Positions 1 to 9,103 of a stretch of DNA of 38,242 bases are shown here, piece after piece; position 1 is the stretch's first letter; every line of letters begins with the position of its first letter. A model generated the notes under the pieces. The model saw only the letters and a list, made by a program, of their open reading frames with translations. It was not told the origin of the DNA and did no database searches. Position numbers and translations under genes: made by a program. Source of the stretch: Clostridia bacterium (GTDB taxonomy: Bacteria > Bacillota > Clostridia > Peptostreptococcales > JAAYPU01); the NCBI GenBank assembly GCA_016278615.1, contig JADQBM010000051.1:1-38242 (forward strand), in the 5' to 3' direction.

Positions 1-32
1 TATCCTTTTTTTCAATTTATTAGGATTTGTTT

Positions 33-65
33 TTCAGTGGTTCCGAACCGTCCCTTTTGTTTTTA
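33..65. repeat. Solo arm of a dispersed GGGACGGTTC palindromic repeat
   Basis: The stretch from about 45 to 65 repeats the right arm of the perfect palindrome at 5485-5554 (shared core GAACCGTCCCTTTTGTTT). The matching left arm is not present here. A short palindrome (GGTTCCGAACC) sits at its left edge instead. It lies about 37 bases past the stop codon of the SLH protein gene, the same 3'-of-gene position as the two complete copies. I read it as a truncated or decayed copy. Confidence 0.6.
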
Positions 66-101
66 GACTGCTCTTTTCGTTGTTTCTTGGTGCTTTTTGT
101 C

Positions 102-3100
102 TTATATCAAATTAGACTTTTGCAACAGTCGTTGGATAATTACGGCTACCTCTGCTCTGGTTATGCTATCCTTTGGTGCAAGTGTCTTCTCGCTCTTTCC
201 AGCAATAAGACCTGCCTTAACGCATTGAGCCAAGCTATTCATGGCCCATTCAGCTGATTGTTTTGAATCATCAAATGCAGCAAACAATTTTTCTATCTCT
301 CTGTCTTTAAAGTCGACTTTCAATCCAGTAACCTTCATGGCTCTTTCAATTATTGTAATGGCCTGCTCACGGGTGGTTTTATCATTAGGTCCAAATATTC
401 CATCCCCATAGCCAGATATGAGCCCATTTTCATAAGCAATAGAAATGGCGTCATAATACCAAGCATCTTTTCTGACATCCTTAAATGCGTCTTTTCCCGC
501 TCCCGGTCGCATTAGGCCCAAGCCTTTGACAATTATTGTAGCAAACTCTGCCCTAGTAATATCCCTATCCGGTTCGAACCGGTCCTCTTCGACACCATTG
601 ATTACCAGTCTCGAACCCATATCATTCACAGCTTCAACTGCCCAATGGTTTGCAACGTCTTCATATTCTACAGGACTATAAATGACTGAATAGGCGCTAT
701 TGGTCAGGCTGTTTATTTTTGCATAATATCTTCCGTCTATAAGAACTACCGTTGTAGGCACATGTGAAAAAGTGCCATCAGGATTAATTACCACCCCTGT
801 TGTAATTTGACTTGGGTTAATTCCTTCGGGAATGGCGATCATTCTCTCTACATAAGCATTAAATTTCGAAACCTCCACAGTTTGATTACCACTTGTACAA
901 GTGATTTTAAACTCAACAGGTGGAATAAGGATTTCATAACTGTTCATATTTGCAGCATCTTCAATAATCTTAACAGTATTCTGAGATGATTCAGATATTT
1001 CTATATTTACAACAATATCTTTCAATTCAACTTCATGTCCAATCTGCTCCGAAATATTATCAATGTTTATTTCCGAAGCAGGAAGTGTATAAGTGGCATC
1101 TTCTGTTTTGATCTGAATAATAGCCTCTTTCATTTCCATATTTTTGATGGTCTGGCCATTTAGTTGACCCACTACCGTATTGGAGTCATTGTTAACAGAT
1201 ATTGTAAACACAGGATTATTACCTTCCTGCTGTAGCAGTTTCTCTACTTTTTCAGAATCTACTATAATAGTAGTAGTCTTTTTGTCTTCTACCTGGGTTA
1301 TTATGGTTGTAGCAGCTATTTCAGTCTTTCCATTAACAAGTATTTCAGATCCAGTCTCATTTGGTTCTAATGTTCTTCTTGAATGTCTATGTGGCCTCAC
1401 CGCATTTGATGGTTCTGACTCTAAGCTGTATCCAACAGCATTAATTGCTTTTACAGTAAACGTATAGAATGTTCCATTTGAAAGTCCGGTTACTGTGATG
1501 GATGCATCTGTTCTAACATCTGTAATAGCTGCATCTGTTCGCACTACTGTTATATCCCCAGGAGCAGACCTCACCACATATCCAGTAATAGGTGATCCTC
1601 CATCATCTAACGGAACTGAAAAAGTTACGATTGCCTTCCCGTTACCTCCTCGAGCGGTCACATTTGTTGGTGCTGCAGGTACTGCTTTAGGTGTCGCACT
1701 AACTTCGTTTGAATGATCGGTTTCCCCACCAGGATTGGTTGCTGTAACAGTAAAGAAGTAAGTCGTTCCATTGGTAAGTTCATCTATGGTGATCGCCGTG
1801 TCTGTTCTTACATCTATAATGGCAGAATATGTTCTTACATCGTCAATGGCCGACCCTGTTCTTACATCTTCAATGGCTGAATACGTTCTTGTCTCTGTTC
1901 GCTGGTAAAGTGTATATCCCGTCGAGCCAGGAACTTCAGTCCACTCGATATGTACACTTCTGTTTCCTTCAGATACCTGTTGAATCATTGGTCTAAAAGA
2001 AGCATATGGAATTACCCCATTTGAAGGGATTGATTCTTCACTTTCCCCCTCAGAATTTAAAGCTTTCACTGTAAATGTATAGTTCGTTCCATTGGTGAGC
2101 CCCGTCATGGTTATTGCAACATTCGTTCTCACCTCTGTAATGGCTGTATCTGTTCTCGTTATAACAATATTATCGGGATGAGAGATTACAGTATATCCAA
2201 GTATTTGACTTCCCCCATCATCCTGAGGTGCATCAAAGGTAATGGTTACCTCCCCAATACCCGGCAATGCCGATACATGAGACGGAGCTTGGGGTTTGGT
2301 CATTGGTATCACACTGACTTCATCAGAGAAAATGCTTTCTTCACTTCCGATGAAAGTTTTTATTGCAAAGTAATACGTCGTTCCATTTATGAGTCCGTTC
2401 ACATAGTTACTTAATGTCAGATTATCCACCATCGCTATTGGAAGGTCATAATCACTAGAGTCTGTGCGTTGATATATCAGATATCCCTCAGCATTTGGGA
2501 CTGGATTCCAACTTATATCAATATATGAATTTCCTGCAACCACAGAGTATATTGTTGGTGCATTTAATGCAAATATGGCCGTTACATTGGTATTTCCCAT
2601 TACATTAGAATCTGTCCGACTAGCTGTTACGACATCATCGCTCCATTTTACAAAATGATATCCTGGGTCCGGCACTGCTGTTACTGTTGATCCATTAGCA
2701 CCATGATTGACTGATTGATCTGCATTCCCCGTAAGGCTTCCATGGGCTCCTGAGGTATAAGTCAATGCATATTCATTGATAGCAAAAATAGCTGTTACAT
2801 TTATATTTTCCGTTATAGAGGCATCCGTCCGGCTGGCTGTTAAGATGTCATCACTCCATTTTTCAAAATGATACCCCGTATTCGGTACGGCTGTAACTGT
2901 TGATCCACTGGTGCCATAGTTGACTGTTTGACTTGTATCCCCTGTAAGACTGCCATTTGCACCTGAAGCATACGTCAGTGCATATTCATTGATTGCAAAG
3001 CTAGCTGTTGCGCTAGTATTTCCCATTACATTAGAATCTGTCCGGCTAGCTGTTACGACATCATCACTCCATATTAAAAAATGATATCCTGCATCCGGTA

Positions 3101-5375
3101 CAGCTGTAACTGTTGATCCACTTGTGCCATGATTGACAGTTTGACTTGTATTCCCTGTAAGACTGCCATGCTCTCCTGCCGTATAGGTCAATGCATATTC
3201 ATTAATAGCAAAAATAGCTGTTTCGCTAATATCTCCCATTATGTTGACATCTGTCCGACTGGCTGTTTCGAGGTCATCGCTCCATTTCACAAAATGATAC
3301 CCTTCATCTGGTACAGCTGTTACTGTCAACCCATTTGTGCCATGATTAACCAATTGATTTCTATCACCTGTAATGCTGCCATGTTCTCCCGCCGTATAGG
3401 TCAGTGCATATTCATTGATTGAAAAAATAGCTGTTTCGTTAATATTTCCTATTACATTGCCATCTGTCCGACTAGCTGTTACGACATCATCACTCCATTT
3501 AAGAAAATGATATCCTTCATCTGGTACAGCTGTTACTGTCGACCCATTTGTGCCGTGATTAACTAATTGATTTCTATCTCCTGTAACGCTGCCATGTTCT
3601 CCCGCCGTATAGGTTAATGTATATTCATTGATAGCAAATATAGCTGTTTCGTTAATATTTCCTATTACATTGCCATCTGTTCGACTGGCTGTTTCAACAT
3701 CATCGCTCCATTTCACAAAATGATATCCTGTCTCCGGTATGGCTGTTACTGTGGATCCACTTGTGCCATGATTGACAGTTTGACTTGTATTCCCTGTAAG
3801 ACTGCCATGCTCTCCTGGCGTATAGGTCAGTGCATATTCATTGATAGCAAAAATAGCTGTTGCACTAATATCTCCCATTATGTTGCCATCTGTCCGGCTG
3901 GCTGTTTCCACGTCATCGCTCCAATTCACAAAATGATAGCCTTCATCTGGCATTGCATTTACTGTTGATCCATTTCCTCTATGCTCAACTGCCTGATTTG
4001 CATTACCAATGATATTGCCGTATCCATTGGTTTCATATGTAAGTGTAAAGATTGTGGGCTGTACGGTTATTGTAAAAGTTTTGTCGCAGAACAGTCCTTG
4101 AAGGTCTGTTGAACGTACTGTTATATCGTAATCTCCTGGATATAATAACGAGTTATCATTTACGATGATTGTATTGTCAACAACCTTGAACATACCTCCT
4201 GCATTATTGGTAAGCATATAATCATGAGAATCGTCCGTATTGCCATCTGTTGTGCTGAGGGTCCCTACTATGGTTCCATTAGCCGAAGCCGACTCCACTG
4301 TATGGCTGCTTAGAGATATGTCTGTAGGCCCCACATTGGCTTCCATAACATGAATGTTAACTGTTGCCTCTTCTGACTGTCCAAAGTCATCGTTCAAATG
4401 ATAGGTGAAAAAATCTGTCCCAGAAAAGTCGGAGCCCGGTGTATATGTAAATGAGCCATCCTGATTTAAACTTAAATTTCCATTTGATACATCTGTATCT
4501 CTTGTAATTATAAAGTTATCTAAATTGGGATCATAATCATTAGCCAAAATGCCATCATATCTGTTAACATCTAAAGTCGTATTTTTCTCCACTGCATATT
4601 CATCTGATTGAGCAATTGGAGGAGCTTGCGTATTGCTACCAGGCGCGGATTTTACCCTTCCATAAGTCACGTATGCTTGTGAATAATTGTAGAAGCCTAC
4701 TTTTCCACTCTTAAAAGATCCAGAAACATTAAAAATTTCCTGATCATCGACAGTTACCTTAATACGATCTTCTGTATAAAGAATCTTAAATAAATATTCC
4801 TCATCAAATTGCCAGCCATTATATGCGGCATTATCATTTTTGTAAGCTGTATCTATAATCTCAAATTTTCCCGGTTCCTCTTGATGAAACCAAAAATAAC
4901 CTGAATCATTGCCTAAATCTGCGCTACTATAATAGCCTGTTGCTCTGCATAAGCTATACCCCTCATAAGCGCCATTCTGGTTGCCTTTTTTCCAGTCAAA
5001 TAGTATGAAATCATAATTACTATTCTCAACATCCTGATATCCTAAAACAAACCCTACCATATCGTCATCGTAAAAACCATCCTCTGGAGGCGGAGAAGAT
5101 ACTTTAATGGTTCCCATGACCACTTCATTAATTACTTCTTCATCACCAATAAAAAAAGTTACTGCGCCATTTATGCTTTGTGAGACTTCTCTTCCACCTG
5201 ACTCGACACTCCAATTTCCCGCACCTGCTCCATTCCAATTGTTTAAGTCTATATAATTCAAAGTAGCTTCTGTTCCACCCGTTTCGCCATATGCCGTATA
5301 GCTTGAAAAAACTATTTGCGAAAACACTAATGTAATGACCAGGCACAAGCTAATTACTTTTTTAAAGTCTTTCAT
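102..5375 (-). CDS. Secreted S-layer-homology protein with InlB-type B repeats and FN3 domains
   Basis: Large (1757 aa) exported surface protein, probably held on the cell wall by its C-terminal SLH repeats. The N-terminus is a signal peptide (residues 1-30, KK then a hydrophobic core, ending near TAYG). Next come a TSP-C/LamG-like beta domain (~38-245), a bacterial cadherin-like Ig domain (~255-345, with ANDYDP and DGSFTYTP), a second cadherin-like segment (~350-440), seven 71-residue InlB B-type/Listeria-Bacteroides repeats (~443-940, each with GYHF.xWSDD, ASRTD and ATA.F), four FN3 domains (~940-1330), an uncharacterised beta-rich region, and three SLH motifs (~1560-1757, including NHWAVEAVNDM and DAWYYDAI). 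The start is set by GGGGAG eight bases before ATG. A role in adhesion or as a structural surface protein is inferred. Short mini-repeats inside FN3 domains 2-4 are listed separately. Confidence 0.9.
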   Translation of the reverse strand: MKDFKKVISLCLVITLVFSQIVFSSYTAYGETGGTEATLNYIDLNNWNGAGAGNWSVESGGREVSQSINGAVTFFIGDEEVINEVVMGTIKVSSPPPEDGFYDDDMVGFVLGYQDVENSNYDFILFDWKKGNQNGAYEGYSLCRATGYYSSADLGNDSGYFWFHQEEPGKFEIIDTAYKNDNAAYNGWQFDEEYLFKILYTEDRIKVTVDDQEIFNVSGSFKSGKVGFYNYSQAYVTYGRVKSAPGSNTQAPPIAQSDEYAVEKNTTLDVNRYDGILANDYDPNLDNFIITRDTDVSNGNLSLNQDGSFTYTPGSDFSGTDFFTYHLNDDFGQSEEATVNIHVMEANVGPTDISLSSHTVESASANGTIVGTLSTTDGNTDDSHDYMLTNNAGGMFKVVDNTIIVNDNSLLYPGDYDITVRSTDLQGLFCDKTFTITVQPTIFTLTYETNGYGNIIGNANQAVEHRGNGSTVNAMPDEGYHFVNWSDDVETASRTDGNIMGDISATAIFAINEYALTYTPGEHGSLTGNTSQTVNHGTSGSTVTAIPETGYHFVKWSDDVETASRTDGNVIGNINETAIFAINEYTLTYTAGEHGSVTGDRNQLVNHGTNGSTVTAVPDEGYHFLKWSDDVVTASRTDGNVIGNINETAIFSINEYALTYTAGEHGSITGDRNQLVNHGTNGLTVTAVPDEGYHFVKWSDDLETASRTDVNIMGDISETAIFAINEYALTYTAGEHGSLTGNTSQTVNHGTSGSTVTAVPDAGYHFLIWSDDVVTASRTDSNVMGNTSATASFAINEYALTYASGANGSLTGDTSQTVNYGTSGSTVTAVPNTGYHFEKWSDDILTASRTDASITENINVTAIFAINEYALTYTSGAHGSLTGNADQSVNHGANGSTVTAVPDPGYHFVKWSDDVVTASRTDSNVMGNTNVTAIFALNAPTIYSVVAGNSYIDISWNPVPNAEGYLIYQRTDSSDYDLPIAMVDNLTLSNYVNGLINGTTYYFAIKTFIGSEESIFSDEVSVIPMTKPQAPSHVSALPGIGEVTITFDAPQDDGGSQILGYTVISHPDNIVITRTDTAITEVRTNVAITMTGLTNGTNYTFTVKALNSEGESEESIPSNGVIPYASFRPMIQQVSEGNRSVHIEWTEVPGSTGYTLYQRTETRTYSAIEDVRTGSAIDDVRTYSAIIDVRTDTAITIDELTNGTTYFFTVTATNPGGETDHSNEVSATPKAVPAAPTNVTARGGNGKAIVTFSVPLDDGGSPITGYVVRSAPGDITVVRTDAAITDVRTDASITVTGLSNGTFYTFTVKAINAVGYSLESEPSNAVRPHRHSRRTLEPNETGSEILVNGKTEIAATTIITQVEDKKTTTIIVDSEKVEKLLQQEGNNPVFTISVNNDSNTVVGQLNGQTIKNMEMKEAIIQIKTEDATYTLPASEINIDNISEQIGHEVELKDIVVNIEISESSQNTVKIIEDAANMNSYEILIPPVEFKITCTSGNQTVEVSKFNAYVERMIAIPEGINPSQITTGVVINPDGTFSHVPTTVVLIDGRYYAKINSLTNSAYSVIYSPVEYEDVANHWAVEAVNDMGSRLVINGVEEDRFEPDRDITRAEFATIIVKGLGLMRPGAGKDAFKDVRKDAWYYDAISIAYENGLISGYGDGIFGPNDKTTREQAITIIERAMKVTGLKVDFKDREIEKLFAAFDDSKQSAEWAMNSLAQCVKAGLIAGKSEKTLAPKDSITRAEVAVIIQRLLQKSNLI
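1504..2163 (-). repeat. 27-bp in-frame mini-repeats (VRTDxAIxD) inside three FN3 domains
   Basis: Three clusters of a 27-bp unit lie at about 1504-1545 (two units), 1791-1902 (four units) and 2113-2163 (two units). Each unit encodes nine residues of the form VRT-x-x-A-I-x-D. All three clusters sit at the same structural place in FN3 domains 4, 3 and 2: just before the conserved ITV.GLTNGT..TFTV strand. FN3 domain 1 has no equivalent array. The unit is not a normal part of the FN3 fold and looks like a coding minisatellite that has expanded in one surface loop. Confidence 0.75.
2563..4050 (-). repeat. Seven tandem 213-bp repeats encoding InlB B-type modules
   Basis: Seven consecutive 71-residue modules share the frame [LTY..G.HGS.TG] - [VNHGT.GSTVTAVP] - [GYHF.KWSDD] - [ASRTD.N] - [TAIFAINEY]. 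Modules 2 and 5 share NTSQTVNHGTSGSTVTA, while modules 3 and 4 share GDRNQLVNHGTNG. This suggests segmental duplication or gene conversion inside the array. Module number may vary between strains. Confidence 0.85.
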
Positions 5376-5484
5376 ATCATGTGCTCCCCTATCTATTGTC
5401 TAATCAAAATAAAACTCCATCAACATATTTTAGCAAAATTTGTCGACAAAGTATATTATCGCATGAGATACTTTTTTTCAAATG

Positions 5485-5554
5485 AAACAAAAGGGACGGT
5501 TCTTTTTGTTTCATTTTTGTATTAATGAAACAAAAAGAACCGTCCCTTTTGTTT
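5485..5554. repeat. Perfect 31-bp inverted repeat, dispersed GGGACGGTTC family (complete copy 1)
   Basis: Arms 5485-5515 and 5524-5554 are exact reverse complements over 31 bases with an 8-base loop. The core is GGGACGGTTCTTTTTGTTTC. It begins 10 bases past the stop of the membrane GGDEF gene (minus strand), so it probably ends that transcript as a hairpin. The same core is found at 9024-9100 and as a single arm near 45-65, which marks it as a mobile or REP/MITE-like intergenic element and not a one-off terminator. Confidence 0.85.
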
Positions 5555-5564
5555 TTAGGTTATT

Positions 5565-7481
5565 CTAAAAATGAACTCGGTTTTTTCCAGCAGCTTTTGC
5601 TTTGTACAAAGCTTTATCTGCTGCGGCAAATAGATCTTTAGGCGAACAATTAGCATCCGGTATTTTGGAAGCAAGCCCTATGCTAATGGTGACATATAGA
5701 CTGGTCGATGAATACTCATGGGGGATATTTAGGTCCTCAATGGCATCTCTCAATATAGCCGCCTTGTTAATCGTGTCATCTTTGCCAAGCTCAGACAGAA
5801 TCACCACAAATTCATCTCCTCCATATCGGGCTACCAAATCGCTTGAACGCATACACGAGCTCTTAATTACTTGTGAAATCTGGACCAAGCATTCATCTCC
5901 TTGATTATGCCCATAAGAGTCATTGTATTCTTTAAAATGATCAATATCTATAATCATCAATGAAATAGGTCTTTTGTATCTAAGGCAACGCCTCCATTCC
6001 AGTTCCATAGTTCTATCAAAGTGTCTTCTGTTCCATAGATTGGTTAAAGAATCTTTCAAAGAAAGAAAATGCAACTCTTTATTTTTCTTTTCCAGTTGTG
6101 ATTTTTGATATTCAATTTCTTCTCCTGATTTCTCTAATGCCTCTGTCCGTTTTCTTACCAATTCATCTAAATTGAGGTTCATTTCCTTTAATTTCGAAGT
6201 CATTACCTCTTCGTTGTCAAGAGCATTGGAAAACTTTCTAGCTAACAATAGTGATTGGGTAAAGACAAAAAATAATTGCCCTCCTGAGGAAAGATTGCCC
6301 GATCTAATGATACTTCTTAAAAATTCTGAACCATTATCATTCATCCATATACTCAAAAAAATAATATCGTGAAGGCTTGTAATAAATAATGCCAGAGCGC
6401 CGATAACAATCAAATCAACGTCGGCCTCCTTCTGATAAACCTTTATGCCAAAAATGACTATTAAATATATAATGATCATTACAGTAAACACCTGATATGC
6501 AGGGTTTACAACAGAAAAAACTCTTACAGGAGTTAAAAAAACTATGCCTCCAAAAGTAAGCGCAACTACCTGAACAATACGAACAACCTTAAGAGAAATA
6601 CTATTGGAAAAAATTGAATTAAAAAACAATAGTATTAAGAGGACGCCAAAATAAAAAGTCAGGGTTTGAACTTTATGCGCAATTTCCCAATTAAAACTTG
6701 GAAATAAATAAATAAAGAGCCTCTCTCCCACTAATAAGGTTCTAATCCCAACAAATATGCAGAATAATCCAAAGTAAAGAGAAGCATAATATTTTTTTCT
6801 AAAGAAAAATAATGCAAGATGATAGGCACCAATAATTATTAAACTACCAAACAAGAAGGACTCATGTGCTATATTCTTATACCGTTGATCTAATATTTGT
6901 TTTTCACTGCCCAATGTTAAACTTTCCAGTATGCCTCCGCTACGATGGTAAAAGTTTGACACCTGTATGACAATTTCATTTTTACCTTGTTGTGCTTCAA
7001 ATAAAGCAATTTGAGGAAGATACTGTGGAATCATGTCTCCTTTGCTTTCGCCTACTTTTCCAGCAGAACCAATCAATTCTTCATTAACCCACAGATTATA
7101 TGAAGTGAATATCCTTGGTATTTTTATGCCTAATCTACTTTTATCTGTTATGAAAATCAATCTGTAGGTCGCATACCCCTCTCCAGATGATTTGTTTTCA
7201 TTCATCTTATAACCATTCCATGAATTGGGTAGATTGATATACTCATTTCTTCTCTCGTTGTTTTTAAATTTATCAGGATCTATCAATTGATTCCAATAAA
7301 ACTCCCATTGTCCATCCAAATTAATAGCCTTTTCCTCTATGCGCCATTGAGTCAGATCCAAAACACCTTCAACTGCCTCTAAAGATTTATATGGTAATTC
7401 CTTAGAACAGCTTCCAATAATAGGAATGATTAGCACGCATATGATTAAAATCAATAGAAGCTGCTTTCTCGAAGACATCAT
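5565..7481 (-). CDS. Membrane diguanylate cyclase (7TMR-DISM sensor + GGDEF)
   Basis: Predicted c-di-GMP synthase (two GTP to cyclic di-GMP) at the membrane. The 638-aa protein starts with a lipoprotein-like signal (hydrophobic stretch then IIGSC), followed by an extracellular 7TMR-DISM extracellular-type beta domain (~30-195, GQWEFYWNQL..), about seven transmembrane helices (~205-390), a coiled coil (~400-460), and a C-terminal GGDEF domain with an intact GGDEF motif (ARYGGDEFVVI) and an upstream RSSD that fits the inhibitory RxxD site. I chose the ATG at 7481 because GAGGGAG lies eight bases before it; an in-frame start further upstream lacks support. Its ligand is unknown. The gene stands alone, with a palindromic repeat at its 3' end. 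Confidence 0.88.
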   Translation of the reverse strand: MMSSRKQLLLILIICVLIIPIIGSCSKELPYKSLEAVEGVLDLTQWRIEEKAINLDGQWEFYWNQLIDPDKFKNNERRNEYINLPNSWNGYKMNENKSSGEGYATYRLIFITDKSRLGIKIPRIFTSYNLWVNEELIGSAGKVGESKGDMIPQYLPQIALFEAQQGKNEIVIQVSNFYHRSGGILESLTLGSEKQILDQRYKNIAHESFLFGSLIIIGAYHLALFFFRKKYYASLYFGLFCIFVGIRTLLVGERLFIYLFPSFNWEIAHKVQTLTFYFGVLLILLFFNSIFSNSISLKVVRIVQVVALTFGGIVFLTPVRVFSVVNPAYQVFTVMIIIYLIVIFGIKVYQKEADVDLIVIGALALFITSLHDIIFLSIWMNDNGSEFLRSIIRSGNLSSGGQLFFVFTQSLLLARKFSNALDNEEVMTSKLKEMNLNLDELVRKRTEALEKSGEEIEYQKSQLEKKNKELHFLSLKDSLTNLWNRRHFDRTMELEWRRCLRYKRPISLMIIDIDHFKEYNDSYGHNQGDECLVQISQVIKSSCMRSSDLVARYGGDEFVVILSELGKDDTINKAAILRDAIEDLNIPHEYSSTSLYVTISIGLASKIPDANCSPKDLFAAADKALYKAKAAGKNRVHF

Positions 7482-7570
7482 AGTCCATTCTCCCTCTTTT
7501 ATTTCTCTTAATATCGACAATTATCTACATCAATAGTATATCATTTTTACCCCACCGTCCGATATTAACT

Positions 7571-7600
7571 ACAAAAAAACTAAGCATATAAGCTTAGTTT
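7571..7600 (-). terminator. Rho-independent terminator of rlmD
   Basis: On the minus strand, the 9-bp stem AAACTAAGC / GCTTAGTTT (arms 7592-7600 and 7577-7585) is followed by a run of T residues. It lies 50 bases past the rlmD stop codon. Confidence 0.75.
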
Positions 7601-7649
7601 TCTTCTTAATTATTCATTGTTGTTCGTTTTTTATTCTTAATCTGAGACG

Positions 7650-9002
7650 CTACGCTCTAACAAGTTTAGCAATGGTCTCCACATGTCCCGTGTGAGGGAA
7701 ATTATCAAAAACTTTTACCTTTTCTACAATATATCCAGCCTCTTGCAAGACGGCTAAATTTTCTGCCATGCTTTTAGGGTTACATGAAACATAAACCATA
7801 TGTTTGACTTTATAATCCAATATTTTATTTAAAGCTTTTGGAAGTACCCCCACTCTTGGTGGGTCCAATATGATCACTTCTGGCTTTTCGTCTATTTTAT
7901 CCACCTGTTCAAAAACGTCTCCTGCAATAAAAGTACAATTTTCTAAACCATTTAGATTTGCATTTTCTTTTGCCACCTGAACAGCTTCTTCTACCAATTC
8001 TATGCCTATTACTTTTTTTGCCTTTAAGGCCACTACCTGTGCGATGGTTCCAGTTCCACTATAAAGGTCTAATACTGTTTTATCCTCTAAGTCATTGAGG
8101 TATTCCAGCACCTCGGCATAAAGCTTTTCTGTTGCTAAGGGATTTGTCTGAAAGAAAGAGAAGGGAGATATTTTAAACTTCAACCCTAACAATTCTTCAT
8201 AATAATGATTCCTTCCCCACAAGACTTCCAACTGGTCACAATACACAAAATCACTGATACTGTCACTAATGGTATGGACAATTCCCACAATACTGCCTTC
8301 TAATTCTAAACCTAGCAATACATTTACCAATTGTTCCTGATCAAATCCCATCTGTGAAGTGGTTACAATATTGACGAGTAATTCTTTTGTCCGTTCACCC
8401 CGCCGAATAATAAGGTTCCTCTGAAGCCCCAAATGGGTTTTTTTGTGATAGAAGGGGTACTTCTCTGAGAAAAAAGATAAAACAGCACTTGTGATAACAT
8501 TGAAATCTTCATGGGCCAGCTTGCACTGATCCGTTGTGACGATATTCATGAAGCTTCCTTTTTTATGCATTCCTAAAGCGGGTTTTTCGCCCTTAGCTTC
8601 ATCCCCAAAGGTAAATTCCATCTTGTTCCTGTATCCAACATTTTCTGGACTTCCTTCAACACCTTGAAATTCTTTAATCCAAATGCCTTGCTCTTTTAGA
8701 ATTCTATGGACTTCTTTTCCCTTCATAATCACCTGCTGATTATAGGGAACTGTTTGAAAAAAGCAGCCACCGCAATCCCCAAAATGAGAACAAAAAGCAT
8801 CCTTTTCATAATCTGCCCTTTTTACCACTTCAACTGTTTTTGCAACAATGCGTTCCTTGTTCTTTTTTATAATCTTTGCTTTGACTTTTTGCCCTTGCAA
8901 AGCTTTTTGGACTTTTACTTTAACACCCTCTATATACCCGATGCCCGTATCCGGAAAAATAAAGTCCTGAATTTCAACTTCTATAATATCTCCTTTTTTC
9001 AT
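7650..9002 (-). CDS. rlmD: 23S rRNA (uracil-C5)-methyltransferase RlmD/RumA family
   Basis: SAM-dependent RNA m5U methyltransferase of the TrmA/RumA family (450 aa). The order is an N-terminal TRAM domain (~1-60), an iron-sulphur cluster motif CSHFGDCGGC (~72-81) with a fourth cysteine in TTDQCKL, then the Rossmann methyltransferase domain with DLYSGTGTIA and the catalytic SCNPKSMAENL motif near the C-terminus. In Firmicutes, members of this family may act on U747 and/or U1939 (RlmCD), so the exact target is not settled. The start follows GAAGGAGGG at seven bases. It has its own terminator and is separated from neighbouring GGDEF genes by palindromic repeats. Confidence 0.9.
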   Translation of the reverse strand: MKKGDIIEVEIQDFIFPDTGIGYIEGVKVKVQKALQGQKVKAKIIKKNKERIVAKTVEVVKRADYEKDAFCSHFGDCGGCFFQTVPYNQQVIMKGKEVHRILKEQGIWIKEFQGVEGSPENVGYRNKMEFTFGDEAKGEKPALGMHKKGSFMNIVTTDQCKLAHEDFNVITSAVLSFFSEKYPFYHKKTHLGLQRNLIIRRGERTKELLVNIVTTSQMGFDQEQLVNVLLGLELEGSIVGIVHTISDSISDFVYCDQLEVLWGRNHYYEELLGLKFKISPFSFFQTNPLATEKLYAEVLEYLNDLEDKTVLDLYSGTGTIAQVVALKAKKVIGIELVEEAVQVAKENANLNGLENCTFIAGDVFEQVDKIDEKPEVIILDPPRVGVLPKALNKILDYKVKHMVYVSCNPKSMAENLAVLQEAGYIVEKVKVFDNFPHTGHVETIAKLVRA

Positions 9003-9023
9003 AAACCCTCCTTCTGAAACGAT

Positions 9024-9100
9024 AGAAACGATAGGGACGGTTCTTTTTGTTTATTTGAGGAATTATATAGTAAACAAAAAGAACCGTCCCTATCGTTTCT
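9024..9100. repeat. Perfect 30-bp inverted repeat, dispersed GGGACGGTTC family (complete copy 2)
   Basis: Arms 9024-9053 and 9071-9100 are exact reverse complements over 30 bases, with a 17-base loop. The inner core GGGACGGTTCTTTTTGTTT is the same as in copy 1, while the outer bases differ (CGATA in place of CAAAA). It lies three bases past the stop of the response-regulator gene and just upstream of rlmD. Confidence 0.85.
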
Positions 9101-9103
9101 CCC

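Noticed and set aside
3129-3968. Plus-strand open frames across the B-repeat region
   Set aside because: They are antisense shadows of the repeated coding sequence; they repeat with the same 213-bp period and have no start signals.
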